64,000 nucleotides of DNA from JADKAV01 sp037045455 (GTDB lineage: Bacteria > Actinomycetota > Actinomycetes > S36-B12 > UBA10799), in assembly GCA_037045455.1 (NCBI GenBank), contig JBAOIN010000005.1:248001-312000 (forward strand), written 5' to 3'. Below the pieces are notes generated by a model. The model searched no databases and was not told where the DNA came from. It saw only the letters and a program-made list of their open reading frames with translations. The position numbers and the translations under genes are program-made. This document shows positions 34,523-44,409 of this stretch, piece after piece (the first letter of the stretch is position 1; each line of letters begins with the position of its first letter).

Positions 34523-35929
34523 ATGAAGACTCCCGGACTGTCCGACCGCGCGAGCATCCTGGACGACCTCACCACCTACCTCACGGCGGCCTGGACATCC
34601 TTCGACGCGCCCCGCCCGACCGAGCCGGAGCCCGATGCCGGCCTGCTCGTCCGGCTCGACGCCGCGCTCCCCGACGACCCCAGCGATGCGCAGGCGGCAT
34701 TGAGCGATGCTGTGCAGATCCTGGATGCCAGTTTCTCGCCGTCCCGCCCGTTGTACCTGGCCTACATCGGGTCCAGCGGTTTGGAGACCGGGGTGCTGGC
34801 CTCGGCGCTGCTGGCTGCCTACGACGCGAACCTCGCCGCGGCCGCCGGGGCAGCCGATGTCCTGGACCAGCAGGCCGTGCGCTGGATCGCGCAGTTCGTC
34901 GGCTTCCCTTACGTCGAAGGGCACTTCACCAGCGGCGGCCAGACCTCCAATCTGACTGCCCTCCTCGCCGCGCGGGAGGCGGCCATGCCAGGCAGCCGGG
35001 AACAGGGAATGGCCGACCGCCGCGGCACTGTCTACTGCTCGGACGAAGCGCACCAATCCGTGGTCCGGGCCGTCGAGGTGTCCGGCTTGGGGCGGGCAGC
35101 AGTGCGGAGGATCCCAATCGACGATCAGCGCCGGATGCGGGTCGACCTGCTCGAGACCCAACTGCGAGAGGACCGGGCCCAGGGCCTCACTCCAGTCGCG
35201 GTCGTGGCCACTGGTGGCACCACTCTGACCGGCGCCGTGGATCCGATCAGCGAGATCGCCGACGTGTGTGAACGCGAGGGCGTCTGGCTGCACATCGACG
35301 GTGCCTACGGCCTGCCTGCGGCGGCCAGTTCCAGCGCCGGGCACTGGTTCGCCGGGCTGGAGCGGGCGGACTCGGCGACGATCGACGCACACAAGTGGCT
35401 CGGGATGCAGAAGGCCTGCAGCGTCGTGCTCGTCCGGCGCCCGGGCGCACTGCAGGCGACCTTCGGCCACCATGAGCGCTACATGCTCAACGAGGGCGAC
35501 TCGGCCAACGCGGTCGATTCGACGTTGGAGTACTCACGGCCATTTCGCTCGTTGCGCTTCTGGCTGTCGATGCGCGTGCACGGTGCCGAGCAGTTCCGGA
35601 CCTGGATCGACGCCACATTGGCCAACGCCGCGCGCTTCGCTGCTGCCATCCGGACCCATCCGCACTTCCAGCTCATGCACGATCCCATGCTGTCCACGGT
35701 GTGTTTCCGGCACGTGCCACCCGGGGTCCCGGATGACGAACTCGACGCCCACAACCTGCGGCTGGCCCGCGTCATGCAACTGGACGGGCGGGTGTTCCTG
35801 GCTCCGGCGATCCTCGATGGGGCCACCTGCTTGCGCACGTGCTTCGTCAACTTCCGCACCACGCCGGAGGCGGTGGACACCGTGTTGCCGGTGGTGGCCT
35901 CACTGGGTGATGCGCTGGTGGCGAGTTAG
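34523..35929 (+). CDS. PLP-dependent group II decarboxylase
   Basis: A 468-residue enzyme of the glutamate/aromatic-amino-acid decarboxylase group. Marks are HFTSGGQTSNLTALLAARE (phosphate site), VVATGGTTLTGAVDPI, WLHIDGAYGLPAA (PLP Asp), and the Schiff-base lysine in IDAHKWLGMQKACS. Length fits actinobacterial members. It would decarboxylate an amino acid in the cytoplasm; the substrate cannot be read out. ATG 34523. A reversed 91-bp palindrome follows 20 bp after the stop. Confidence 0.8.
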   Translation: MKTPGLSDRASILDDLTTYLTAAWTSFDAPRPTEPEPDAGLLVRLDAALPDDPSDAQAALSDAVQILDASFSPSRPLYLAYIGSSGLETGVLASALLAAYDANLAAAAGAADVLDQQAVRWIAQFVGFPYVEGHFTSGGQTSNLTALLAAREAAMPGSREQGMADRRGTVYCSDEAHQSVVRAVEVSGLGRAAVRRIPIDDQRRMRVDLLETQLREDRAQGLTPVAVVATGGTTLTGAVDPISEIADVCEREGVWLHIDGAYGLPAAASSSAGHWFAGLERADSATIDAHKWLGMQKACSVVLVRRPGALQATFGHHERYMLNEGDSANAVDSTLEYSRPFRSLRFWLSMRVHGAEQFRTWIDATLANAARFAAAIRTHPHFQLMHDPMLSTVCFRHVPPGVPDDELDAHNLRLARVMQLDGRVFLAPAILDGATCLRTCFVNFRTTPEAVDTVLPVVASLGDALVAS

Positions 35930-35949
35930 GCCGATCGTCGGGAACGGGC

Positions 35950-36040
35950 GATCCGTGAGCATGCCGGGCATCCGTTAGCACGACGGACGGGTTTTGGGCG
36001 CCCAGAATGCTAACGAATGCCCAGAGTGCTAACCGATTGC
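35950..36040. repeat. 91-bp palindromic element, copy C (reversed)
   Basis: Third copy of the 91-bp family, in opposite orientation to A and B. Its reverse complement keeps all four ATCNGTKAGC-like motifs at the same element positions and the same length. It is located 20 bp after the decarboxylase stop and 77 bp before the SLC13 gene. Unlike A and B it lies between genes of the same direction. Confidence 0.85.
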
Positions 36041-36117
36041 CTCATCGCTCCTCAGGCGCACCCTTGCCTCACCGCCCAAACGCGCGCGACCCTGCCTAGT
36101 CCCGTAACGTCCGCACC

Positions 36118-37920
36118 GTGACCGACGCCGCCATCACCTTGCTGGTCCTGGCCGCGGTGGTGGTGCTCTTCGTCAGCAACCGGTTCCCTGTGGAGCTGGT
36201 CGCGATCGGTGCGGCGCTGACGTTGTACGGAACCGGAGTTCTGACGCTGCCGCAGGCACTGGCCGGTTTCGCGGATCCCGCCGTCCTGCTGATCGCCGCA
36301 TTGTTCGTCGTCAGCGAGGGTCTCGACGCCAGCGGCGTGACCACCTGGGTCGGGCAGTCCCTGGTGAGCCGCGGTGGCACAGAGCGGCGATTGCTACTGC
36401 TCACCATGCTGCTCGCTGCCGGCCTCACGGCGCTGATCGGCTTGAACGGTTCCGTGGCGGCGCTGCTGCCGATGGTGGTTGTCATCGCGATGCGCAGCGC
36501 GTTCCCGCCTTCTCGCTTGCTGATGCCACTGGCGTTCGCCGGAAGTGCGGGCGGGATGTTGCTGCTCACCGGCAGCCCGGTGAACGTCGTGATCTCCGAG
36601 GCTGCCGCGGACGCGGGAGTGGGCTCCTTCGGTTTTGCGGAGTTCGCCATCGTCGGCATCCCGATTGTCGCCGGCACGATCGCCATCATGCTGTTCCTCG
36701 GAGGCCGGCTGATTCCGGAACGGGTCAGCGAGACTCTGCCGCCGGACCTTTCCGGGCTGGCTCGCACGCTGGTTCAGTCGTACTCGCTGGACAATGTGCT
36801 GCACCTGCGCGTTGAGCCAGCATCCGACCTGCTGGGCGTCCTGCGGATCGGTTGGGACCTGGCCGGCTACCAGGGCATCCGGATCATAACGATCATGGAG
36901 GGCAGTACCGAGACTCCCACCTCGCAGGGCCACATCGAGATCGGCGACCGGCTCACGGTGGTCGGGGATGTGGACGTGGCGCACAGGTACGCCGAGGACC
37001 ACGGCCTGTCAGTCGAAGCCGTGCGCACCGCCGAGGACGTCGAGCAGTCCATCATGTCGCGCTCCTCCGGCGCCGCAGAGGTCGTCATCCCGCCGCGTTC
37101 GGCCCACATCGGCGCCAAGATGCAGCCCAGCGAGGTCATCGACGGCGCGCTGATCGTGCTGGCCATCACCCGCAACGGCGAGGACCTTGGCCCCCACCCG
37201 GTGCGCATCCAGCCCGGCGACACGCTGCTGGTGGAAGGGCCGTGGTCGGCGCTGGATTCCGCCCAACGCGCGCATGAGTTGCTGGTCGTCGACTCCCCCG
37301 AACTGGTCCGCCGGCAGGCGGTTCCGCTCGGTTCCGGCTCAGGTGTGGCCATCGCCGTGCTGCTCGTCATGGTCGTGCTTTTGGCCACCGGGATCGTGCC
37401 GCCCGTCATCGCGGCCATGCTCGCGGCCGGCGCCATGGTGTTAGGGCGAGTCCTCACAGTGCAACAGGCCTACCGCGGCATTTCGTGGACCACCGTGCTC
37501 TTGGTCGCCGGGATGATTCCGATGGCCACCGCCGTGACTCAGTCCGGAGCGGGCCAGCAGGTCGCCACTGTCATAGTCGACCTGGTCGGTGACGCCGGGC
37601 CGCTCGTCCTGCTGCTGGCGCTGTTCGTCATCACCGTCACATTCGGCCAGCTCATCAGCAACACGGCCACCGCCTTGGTCATGATCCCGATCGGCATCTC
37701 GGCCGCGGAACAACTGGACATCTCGGCGCGGCCGGTCTTGATGAGCCTGTGCGTCGGAGCCGCAGTCGCCTTCCTCACGCCGGTGGCCACTCCGGCCAAC
37801 CTCATGGTGATGGGTCCGGCCGGGTACCGGTTCGGGGATTACTGGAAGGTGGGGGCGCCGCTGGTCGCGCTGTTCGGCCTGGTCGCGGTGCTGATGGTCC
37901 CCGTGGTCTGGTCGTTCTAG
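36118..37920 (+). CDS. SLC13/DASS-family permease with TrkA-C domains
   Basis: A 600-residue anion:cation symporter. Ten or more membrane helices flank a cytoplasmic insert (about residues 220-400) with two TrkA-C-like folds (DRLTVVGDVDVAHRYAED, IQPGDTLLVEGPWSAL). Helix-pin motifs are LTGSPVNVVISEAA in the first half and the NTATALVMIPIGI / TPVATPANLMVMGPAGY region in the second. Possible substrates are dicarboxylate, citrate or sulphate. GTG start at 36118. Confidence 0.75.
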   Translation: MTDAAITLLVLAAVVVLFVSNRFPVELVAIGAALTLYGTGVLTLPQALAGFADPAVLLIAALFVVSEGLDASGVTTWVGQSLVSRGGTERRLLLLTMLLAAGLTALIGLNGSVAALLPMVVVIAMRSAFPPSRLLMPLAFAGSAGGMLLLTGSPVNVVISEAAADAGVGSFGFAEFAIVGIPIVAGTIAIMLFLGGRLIPERVSETLPPDLSGLARTLVQSYSLDNVLHLRVEPASDLLGVLRIGWDLAGYQGIRIITIMEGSTETPTSQGHIEIGDRLTVVGDVDVAHRYAEDHGLSVEAVRTAEDVEQSIMSRSSGAAEVVIPPRSAHIGAKMQPSEVIDGALIVLAITRNGEDLGPHPVRIQPGDTLLVEGPWSALDSAQRAHELLVVDSPELVRRQAVPLGSGSGVAIAVLLVMVVLLATGIVPPVIAAMLAAGAMVLGRVLTVQQAYRGISWTTVLLVAGMIPMATAVTQSGAGQQVATVIVDLVGDAGPLVLLLALFVITVTFGQLISNTATALVMIPIGISAAEQLDISARPVLMSLCVGAAVAFLTPVATPANLMVMGPAGYRFGDYWKVGAPLVALFGLVAVLMVPVVWSF

Positions 37921-38004
37921 GAAAACCTGCACGTCCATCCGTTCGACCCATGCCCGAAGACCAGCGCGCGCTGGTAGCCTCGCGCGAGTCAGGGAGCGGA
38001 GATT

Positions 38005-40572
38005 ATGAGCGTATTGACGCGAGTTGCGTGTGTGACGGCGGTTGTAGCGCTGGCGATGACAGGTTTCGGGTCGCCGGCTTCCGCCGCGAGTACTGATAAC
38101 CCATCGGTGGCTGAGCAGAAGCAGAACGTGCTCACCCCAGATCTACAGGCTGTCGCCGAGGGTCTGCCCGAGCCGACCGGGCGCATTACACCCGTGGATC
38201 CGCTCAGTGGCGAGACCGGCGCCGCATTGGTCAAGCCCAACGGCCGGATGCTGGTCGACGCGCGCCTGGCGAACACGTCCCCCGAGGTCCTCGACGCTCT
38301 GCGCGCAGCGGGCGCTCGGGTCACTTTTGTCGACGAGAAGTTGCACACCGCCACCCTGGCTGTGGACCCCGCTGACCTCAACGCCGTCGCCGCGGCTACG
38401 CCAGCGGTCATCTCGATCCGCGAGATCCCGCGCCCCTTGACCAACGCCGTCTGTCCCAGCGGCACGTTCGTCTCCGAAGGAGTCACTCAGCTCAAGGCAG
38501 CACTGGCGCGTTCGCAGTTCTCGGTCGACGGCACCGGCGTGACCGTCGGCGTGATGTCGGATTCCTATGACCGGCTTGGTGGGGCTGTGACCGACGTGAC
38601 GAACGGGGAACTGCCAGGAACCACTAACCCGTGTGGTCACACCACACCGGTCGGGAATCTGGCGGAAGGCCCTAGCGGCGCCGATGAGGGCCGGGCTATG
38701 GCTCAGATCGTGCACGATGTCGCCCCCGGCGCCAAGATTCTCTTCGCAAACGCTTTCAGCGGTGAGCCGGCCTTCGCGCAGTCGATCCGGGATCTGGCAG
38801 CCCAAGGTGCGGACATCATCGTGGACGACATCACCTATTACACCGAGCCCATGTACCAGGACGGCGTGGTGGCAAAGGCAGTCCGTGACGTCACCGCACA
38901 GGGTGTGCTGTACCTCAGTTCGGCGGCGAACTCGAACTTCATACTGAGCGGAAGTCGGGTCGGCTCCTACGAAGCCCCAGCTTTCCGTCCCACCACCTGT
39001 CCTGCCGGGATCACCTCGCACTACGGCTCGACGCCTGTCACCTGCCATGACTTCGATCCAGGCGCGGGCAGTGACGCGCAGTACAACCTGTCTTATAGCA
39101 ACGCTGCCTACCTCACGTACTCGCTGGGCTGGAGCGAACCGCAGAATGGCGTCACCGACGACCTGGACCTATGCCTGACAGATACTGCCGGAACCACCGT
39201 TTACGGCTGCGCCGAGACGTCCAACGACCTCACAGGCGTGGCCTCCGAATGGAAGAGCTTCTCAGGGTCGGGAAGCGTCTCGTGGGTCATCGTCCGCTAC
39301 GCCGGAACGGGCACCCCTCGGCTCAAGCTCATTTCCCACCGCACGAACCTCACGTCGCTGCAGTACAACACCAGCACGGGCGGCGACATTGTGGGGCCGA
39401 CGATCTTCGGCCATAACGCCTCGATCCCGGGGGTGACCGTCGGGGCCGTGCCGTACAACAACAGCAGCGCTCTGGAGAACTACTCGTCGTTCGGGCCCGC
39501 GCTGTACTGCTGGCAACCGGTCAATGGCAACACGCCCTCGGGCCCGTTGACTCCGTGTCAGTCGGCCACAGTCGATATCTCAGCCACAGACGGCGGGCAG
39601 AACAGCTTCTTTGGCGGCGGCTCACCGCACCGCTTCTATGGCACCTCCGCGGCCGCACCGCATGCCGCGGCCGTGGCGGCGCTGATGACTGCAGGGCGAG
39701 TCCGTGCCTGACCCCGGATGCCGCGACAGTCGACGCCTTGAACGCCAGCGGGCGGACGGTTGGTACTGCTCCCATCGATGGCGCCGGCGACGGGGCTGAT
39801 CGATGCCACGACCGCGGTCACTGGCTGGGGCATTGTGCGAGCAACGCCATCGCCGGTGGTCAGTGTCGGGGCGCGCGGCGCCTGGTACCGCACGCCCAGC
39901 GTGTCGGCGACGGCCACCGCGAAGGACAACCGCGTGGTCACAGCAATGTCGTGTACCGGCGGAACGGCCCCGAGTGGCCTCAACACGACTACCGCGACCT
40001 CAACGTGGACCGTGTCTGGCGGCGATGGGCGACACTCCGTGACATGTTCGGCCACGGACCTGAAGGGCAACACCACACCGGTCACGGCGGACTTCGGCAT
40101 CGACACTGGCGCGCCGACAGTCGCGTGCCGCCCCCTGACGATTCCATTGCGAAAGGGCGGAACGGTCACCGCGGATGTCAGCGATTCGTTGTCAGGTCCG
40201 GCCAGTTCCACCGTCTCGGCCCGGGTGTCCTCACCCAAGGTCGGCACGTTCTCAGTGACCCTCACAGGATCAGACGTCGCTGGGAACACCGCTTCCGTTG
40301 CTTGCTCCTACCGCGTGACGGTGGTGCCCGTGCTGAAGGGCCCGTCCAAGGCCAAGCCAGGCAGCAAGAAGACCTTCAAGGTCTCCGGTCTGCCGTCGAA
40401 GGCGAAAGTGAAATGGACCGTGAAGGCGCCCGGCGGCAAGCAGGTCAAGAAGGCCAAGGCCAACAAGGCGGGCGTGGCGAAACTCAAGGTGAAGCTAGGC
40501 GGCAAAGGCAAGTACGTCGTCTCAGTGAAGGCCGCAGGAAAGAAGGCCCGCACGGTCGTCCGCGTGAAGTGA
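38005..40572 (+). CDS. Secreted subtilase-fold (S8/S53-like) protease with Ig-like and lysine-rich tail (two apparent indels)
   Basis: A signal peptide (MSVLTRVACVTAVVALAMTG ...) precedes the protease domain: SVDGTGVTVGVMSDSYDRLGG (Asp), then GADEGRAMAQIVHDVAPGAKI where the usual His-Gly-Thr is replaced by Asp-Glu-Gly, and Ser in FYGTSAAAPHAAAVAALM. This Glu-for-His pattern recalls S53-like clans. After breaks near 39698 and 39786 the frame continues into Cys-containing Ig/HYR-like repeats and a tail very rich in lysine (SKAKVKWTVKAPGGKQVKKA). Repaired length is about 855 residues. Extracellular or wall-bound. Confidence 0.7.
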
Positions 40573-40573
40573 C

Positions 40574-41781
40574 TCAGTCTCTTCGTGGGTAGCGTTTCGG
40601 GTAGGTGGTTCTTGTGGTTCCGAGTGGTCCGGTGATGGTCAGGTCCATCGAGTAGGTGGAGCCGGTGCCGATGGTCCATTTGCCGAAGGTTTTGAGGCGG
40701 TGGTGGTAGCGGCACAGGCAGACCAGCCCGTCGGGTTCGGTCCAGTGGCTGTGGCGGTGGGCGTCGACGTGGTCGGTGTCGGTGTATTCGGCTGGGCGGG
40801 TGCAGTTGGGCCAGCGGCAGAGGCCGTCGCGCAGCCGCACCGCGGTGCGTAGTTTGGCCGGGATCTCGTATTTGGTGGTGCCGGCGTCGAGCAGCACCCC
40901 GGTGAGCGGGTCGGTGACCAGCCGGGTCCAGCGGGCATCCGGGGACCAGGCCAGGTGCAGGGCCAGGGAGTGGGTGACCGGGGAGCCGTTCAAATCGGCG
41001 CCTTTGGTTTCGACGCCGAGCAGCATGTCGGCGGGGATGACCACCTGGACGTCGATGTTCCAGGTGGTGTGCTCGTCCAGCCAGCCGACCAGCGCGTCGG
41101 CGCGCAGCTGCTCGAGGCTGCGGGCATCGCCTTGCTGGTAGGGGTCGCACGGTTTGGTTTTGGCGTAGCCGTCCAGGCTTTGGATGAACGCGTGCGCCTG
41201 TTCGGCGGAGATGTCGATCGCAATCGACTGGCCATGCCGTGGCCCTTGGGAATCACACAGCACGCCGCGGTGGTCGATCGCTTCTTGGCGCTGGGTTTCC
41301 TCGGGGTCGTTGTCGCAGGTCATCCGCAGCAGTTTGCGGTGCAGCTGGGCGTTGGTGTGCTCGGCGGCATAGGCGATGGCTTGGGCTTCCAGCTGTTCGC
41401 GTAGCGGGTCCGGGACGTCGGCCAGCAGGTGCACGATCTTCAAGGCGCGGGGCCGGTCGATCAGCCCGGTGTGCAGCCCATCCCAGACCAGCGGCCGGGA
41501 CACGATCGCCTCACAGGTGTCGACCAGATACCCGACCGCCCGGCTGGACAGTCCCAGCAGCCAGCCGATCTCCTCCACCCCCGCCCCCACGATCCCGGCG
41601 TTGGCCGCCTCCGCCCGCGCCGCCAACTCGCTGACCCGCACCGCGTGGATCGCATCCGACGCGCCTGCGTGCCTGCTCGGACTCCAGCAACTCGTCGATG
41701 AGGTCCTGATCGCCGACCGCCCGCAGTCCGCGCCTGCAGCCCCGTCAGGGCAGCAGAAGGGGTGGGACACTCAACCGGCAT
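40574..41781 (-). CDS. DUF222/HNH endonuclease-domain protein, 13E12 type (two apparent indels)
   Basis: The C-terminal HNH motif reads LRDGLCRWPNCTRPAEYTDTDHVDAH...CRYHHRLK (Cys pairs plus DH and HH). Upstream is the DUF222 region (VRVSELAARAEAANAGIVGA ... QAHAFIQSLDGYAKTKPCDP). Breaks near 41732 and 41670 are each repaired by removing one base, giving MPVECPTPSAALTGLQA, then LRAVGDQDLIDELLESEQAR and ATG 41781. The family is repeated in actinobacterial genomes and, in Mycobacterium, several members are LexA-controlled. An SOS-like box lies just upstream. It converges on the protease gene with 1 bp between stops. Confidence 0.8.
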
Positions 41782-41791
41782 ACCTCATTAT

Positions 41792-41805
41792 CGCACATAT
41801 GTTCG
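41792..41805 (-). promoter_or_regulatory. SOS/LexA-like box upstream of DUF222-HNH gene
   Basis: CGCACATATGTTCG differs from the actinobacterial LexA pattern CGAAC-N4-GTTCG at one position (C for A in the left half-site). It lies 11 bp upstream of the start codon at 41781, within an AT-rich stretch. The 270 bp between here and the next gene at 42079 hold no gene that can be supported. Confidence 0.5.
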
Positions 41806-42078
41806 AATATGACAACGGATGTGGACAGTCAATTTCAAGCCGCCCCCTGCGAGCCCGCTCGCTACTGCAGCTTCCCGGACGTCTTGCGTGCAAACGCCCA
41901 GCCGAAGTGGCGGCTCTTGGAAGGACCTCAACCACCGTGAAGGTCGTTCCCCGTCACAGCGCCGACATCCGCGCAGAGGCTCCCTGCAACCGATTTTCTC
42001 AGGCCGCCGGCGTGACCTTGCCGGTCTTGGTCTTGCCGGAATGCGTCCGCGAGTAGCCTTAAGAGTGGGGAGGCAGTC

Positions 42079-42723
42079 ATGAACGCCGCCATTCGCATCG
42101 CCGCCACCTTCGCATTGATCGCCGGACTTTTCGCGGGAACCTCCGCCCCCGCGCTCGCAGACTCGAACCCACAATCGCGGACGCTGAATTCCAAGACCGA
42201 GCCCCTGATCAAGAACTCCTGTCGTAAGGACTTCCTCCGCACGTGGCGCAGGATTCACCATCGGTCAGTCACCCACGCGGCCTACTACTACGAGTCCCGG
42301 CGCAAGGCCATGCAAGTCGCGTACGACCAACTGCGCTGGCTCCTTGCCGATCCCACGACCCACGAGTTGATCCCTGCGCACGAGGCCGCGGTGGCGCGCG
42401 ACCGTGAGACCTACCAGCCACTCGTCGCCAAGCAGCGCGACGAGTACTACAAAGAAGTCGACACGTTCCGCACCGCGTACCTGCATGGCAAGTGCCTGAG
42501 CAAGACCGGCAGGGGCGTCTTCATCACGGGCATGCGCTATCTGCGGGCCACATACCAGGACATCTATAAGGCCCACGAGAAGTTGTTTGGCATGGAGCAG
42601 GCAGTAGAGACCGCGCAGGCGGATCTCGCAGGTCAGTACTTGCAGGACGCGGATCTCGAGTACGCAACGGTCGAGGAGAATTTCCAGCAAGCTATCGATG
42701 CGTACCAGAGGTTCCGCGGCTAG
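42079..42723 (+). CDS. Secreted alpha-helical protein, 214 residues
   Basis: A signal peptide (MNAAIRIAATFALIAGLFAG, cleavage after PALA) precedes long, charged helices likely to form coiled coils (TPHELIPAHEAAVARDRETY-like and AVETAQADLAGQYLQDADLE). Two cysteines (NSCRKDF and HGKCLSK) are present. GGGGAGG lies 4 bp before ATG 42079. No family recognised. Its stop is 14 bp before the truncated tRNA copy that bounds the island. Confidence 0.6.
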   Translation: MNAAIRIAATFALIAGLFAGTSAPALADSNPQSRTLNSKTEPLIKNSCRKDFLRTWRRIHHRSVTHAAYYYESRRKAMQVAYDQLRWLLADPTTHELIPAHEAAVARDRETYQPLVAKQRDEYYKEVDTFRTAYLHGKCLSKTGRGVFITGMRYLRATYQDIYKAHEKLFGMEQAVETAQADLAGQYLQDADLEYATVEENFQQAIDAYQRFRG

Positions 42724-42737
42724 CCGCGGAGATTCCT

Positions 42738-42768
42738 TGGCGCGCCCGAAGGGATTCGAACCCCTAAC
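42738..42768. repeat. Attachment-site copy (distal), truncated tRNA-Arg 3' end
   Basis: These 31 bases match 47024-47054 exactly: CCA end, acceptor 3' strand and T-arm of tRNA-Arg on the minus strand. The anticodon and D-arm are absent beyond the repeat, so this is not a tRNA gene but a duplicated att core left by integration. Confidence 0.85.
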
Positions 42769-43554
42769 TCGAAACGTCTCACAGTTGATGGTTGGTACGG
42801 ACGTCACACCGAACACGCAGCCGCCAACTTCCAACGAGACCAGGGAATCGAGCGCGTGGGCACCCTTTATACACAGACGTGGGCAGCACTTGGTGACGCC
42901 TGTTGAGACTCAACCACGAGATCTCTTGTGAAGACCAAGCGCCTCGTCCGTGCGCGACAGGGCATCAGGAACACGTCTGTCTAGGCCCCACAAGTGGAGC
43001 ACCTTTGCCCTCCCCTACGACCAACTGGCAATCATTCATCGTCTAAGAAGTGCTCATCGATCTCAGATCCGGTCAGCGTCTCGGTAACGGCCAAGAACCC
43101 CAAACCGGCCCTGATGCCCGTGGCTCCTGTAGCGCGTGCGCCGGCCACTAACGTCCGTTCCGGCGTCAGCCTTTGAAGCAAGGCGTGAACTCTTCTGCGG
43201 CCCGGGTTCGGGAGGCGCTCCGCCTTGGCCAGACCTTCCGGAGCCGCCAGCCATGGAGAGGACGAGAACTGCTTGTACCCAGAGAAGACCCCAGAAACAG
43301 AACCATCACGGAGATCGTCGAGATGGAATTGGCGAGTTGCGTCACCGACACTGTCTTGGTTTGCAATCGGCTTCTTCAGGACGTGCGTCCTCTCTAGTAT
43401 GACCGAGATGGGCGGCCGCTTGTCTACCTCCCGATTCCTAAATCAAACTTCGAGTTACGGCTCACAGATAGATCTCCGAGCACGTCACCGGGACCCCTTG
43501 AATGACCAAGGAGCCCGGGTCTGTGACGCTTTGGCAAGTAGGTGACGATGATGG
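42769..43554. other. Island left segment, no convincing gene
   Basis: This 786-bp stretch is AT-richer than the flanks. Short open frames exist (e.g. 43173-43397 plus; 42994-43176 plus) but none has a ribosome site or recognisable motif. It is where an integrase might have been; I see no tyrosine- or serine-recombinase motif in any frame. Confidence 0.5.
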
Positions 43555-44250
43555 TCATGCTGCCGCAGGGAAGCCAATCTCGAGGAAGCGCGGGAGGGTC
43601 GTTGGAGCCGGCCCGAATGCCTGCTGGGCTGCTTTGACTGTCAAGCGAGACATGGCTGCATTACCTGCCGCCCCGATCAATCCACCGAATCCCGCGGGGA
43701 TGGACTTACCCAGTACGAGAATCCCCTGCTTGGTTCCGTACTTGGTGACGAAGTTGGCACCTAGAACCTTATTGACGGCCCGCAGTTGTGCAGTGGGGAT
43801 GGCTGCCACCGTGACCTTGCCCCAATGCGCCCCGGTGCGCCCCGCAGCCTGCTCGACCACTCCTACGCCGGAGTTCCCGGCGAGCACCGCCATCACCAGC
43901 ATCCGACGCCTCTCGGGCTCGATAAGCCGAACCCCGTGCACTTCCGCCACAGAGATCGCGTACAGGGCAGATGCCGTGGTGAAGGTTCCGATATCGAAAG
44001 CTGCGTAGCCAACGGCGCCAGCAAGTCCGATTCCTGGGGCAGCGGCGATCATCCCGCCAGCACCACCCACCACCGCCACAGTAGACGTGTACTCGCGCCC
44101 CAGGTAGCGGATCACATCCGCTGGGGTGGCTCCAGGGTGCCGGGTCAAGATCCCCTGGATATGGGTGTCAGCCATATCCGTGGTGACGAGGTCAATCTTG
44201 GCGAGCGCGGCACGGGCCGCATCTGTCGCTACTGACATCTTCTTTGACAT
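43555..44250 (-). CDS. EcsC-like membrane-associated protein
   Basis: A 231-residue protein starting MSKKMSVATDAARAALAKID after an excellent AAGGAG site 8 bp upstream. The middle has a hydrophobic glycine-rich hairpin (VGGAGGMIAAAPGIGLAGAV), then FTTASALYAISVAEVHGVRL and EPERRRMLVMAVLAGNSGVG, resembling the EcsC family of actinobacteria. A second glycine-rich segment (PAGFGGLIGAAGNAAMSRLT) is near the C-terminus. Function unknown. It is divergent from the XRE gene and shares a likely operator region with it. Confidence 0.55.
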   Translation of the reverse strand: MSKKMSVATDAARAALAKIDLVTTDMADTHIQGILTRHPGATPADVIRYLGREYTSTVAVVGGAGGMIAAAPGIGLAGAVGYAAFDIGTFTTASALYAISVAEVHGVRLIEPERRRMLVMAVLAGNSGVGVVEQAAGRTGAHWGKVTVAAIPTAQLRAVNKVLGANFVTKYGTKQGILVLGKSIPAGFGGLIGAAGNAAMSRLTVKAAQQAFGPAPTTLPRFLEIGFPAAA

Positions 44251-44269
44251 GGCGCCATCTCCTTCTCTT

Positions 44270-44301
44270 ATAACGCCCTTATGACGTATTAACCACGTTA
44301 T
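44270..44301. promoter_or_regulatory. Candidate operator between EcsC-like and XRE genes
   Basis: ATAACG at 44270-44275 and its inverse CGTTAT at 44296-44301 enclose 20 bp containing TTATGACGTATTAACC, which is AT-rich and partly symmetric. It lies 20 bp upstream of the EcsC-like start codon, in the 159-bp divergent region. It may be bound by the XRE protein encoded next door. Confidence 0.35.
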
Positions 44302-44409
44302 CCTATGCATCGCTCCTCGCCAAGACGACAATCAAAGATCACTCATTAGGACTACAACGGACGTATAAAGTGCTACATTTGACCAGCGTTGTCAGAGGGA
44401 GCGTCCACC

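Noticed and set aside
42738..42814. A second tRNA gene next to the secreted helical protein
   Set aside because: Only the acceptor 3' strand, CCA and T-arm match; the anticodon and D-arms are missing, and the match ends exactly after 31 bp. It is an att duplicate.
42769..43554. An integrase remnant at the left end of the island
   Set aside because: I read all frames and found neither the R-H-R-Y pattern nor a serine-recombinase motif.
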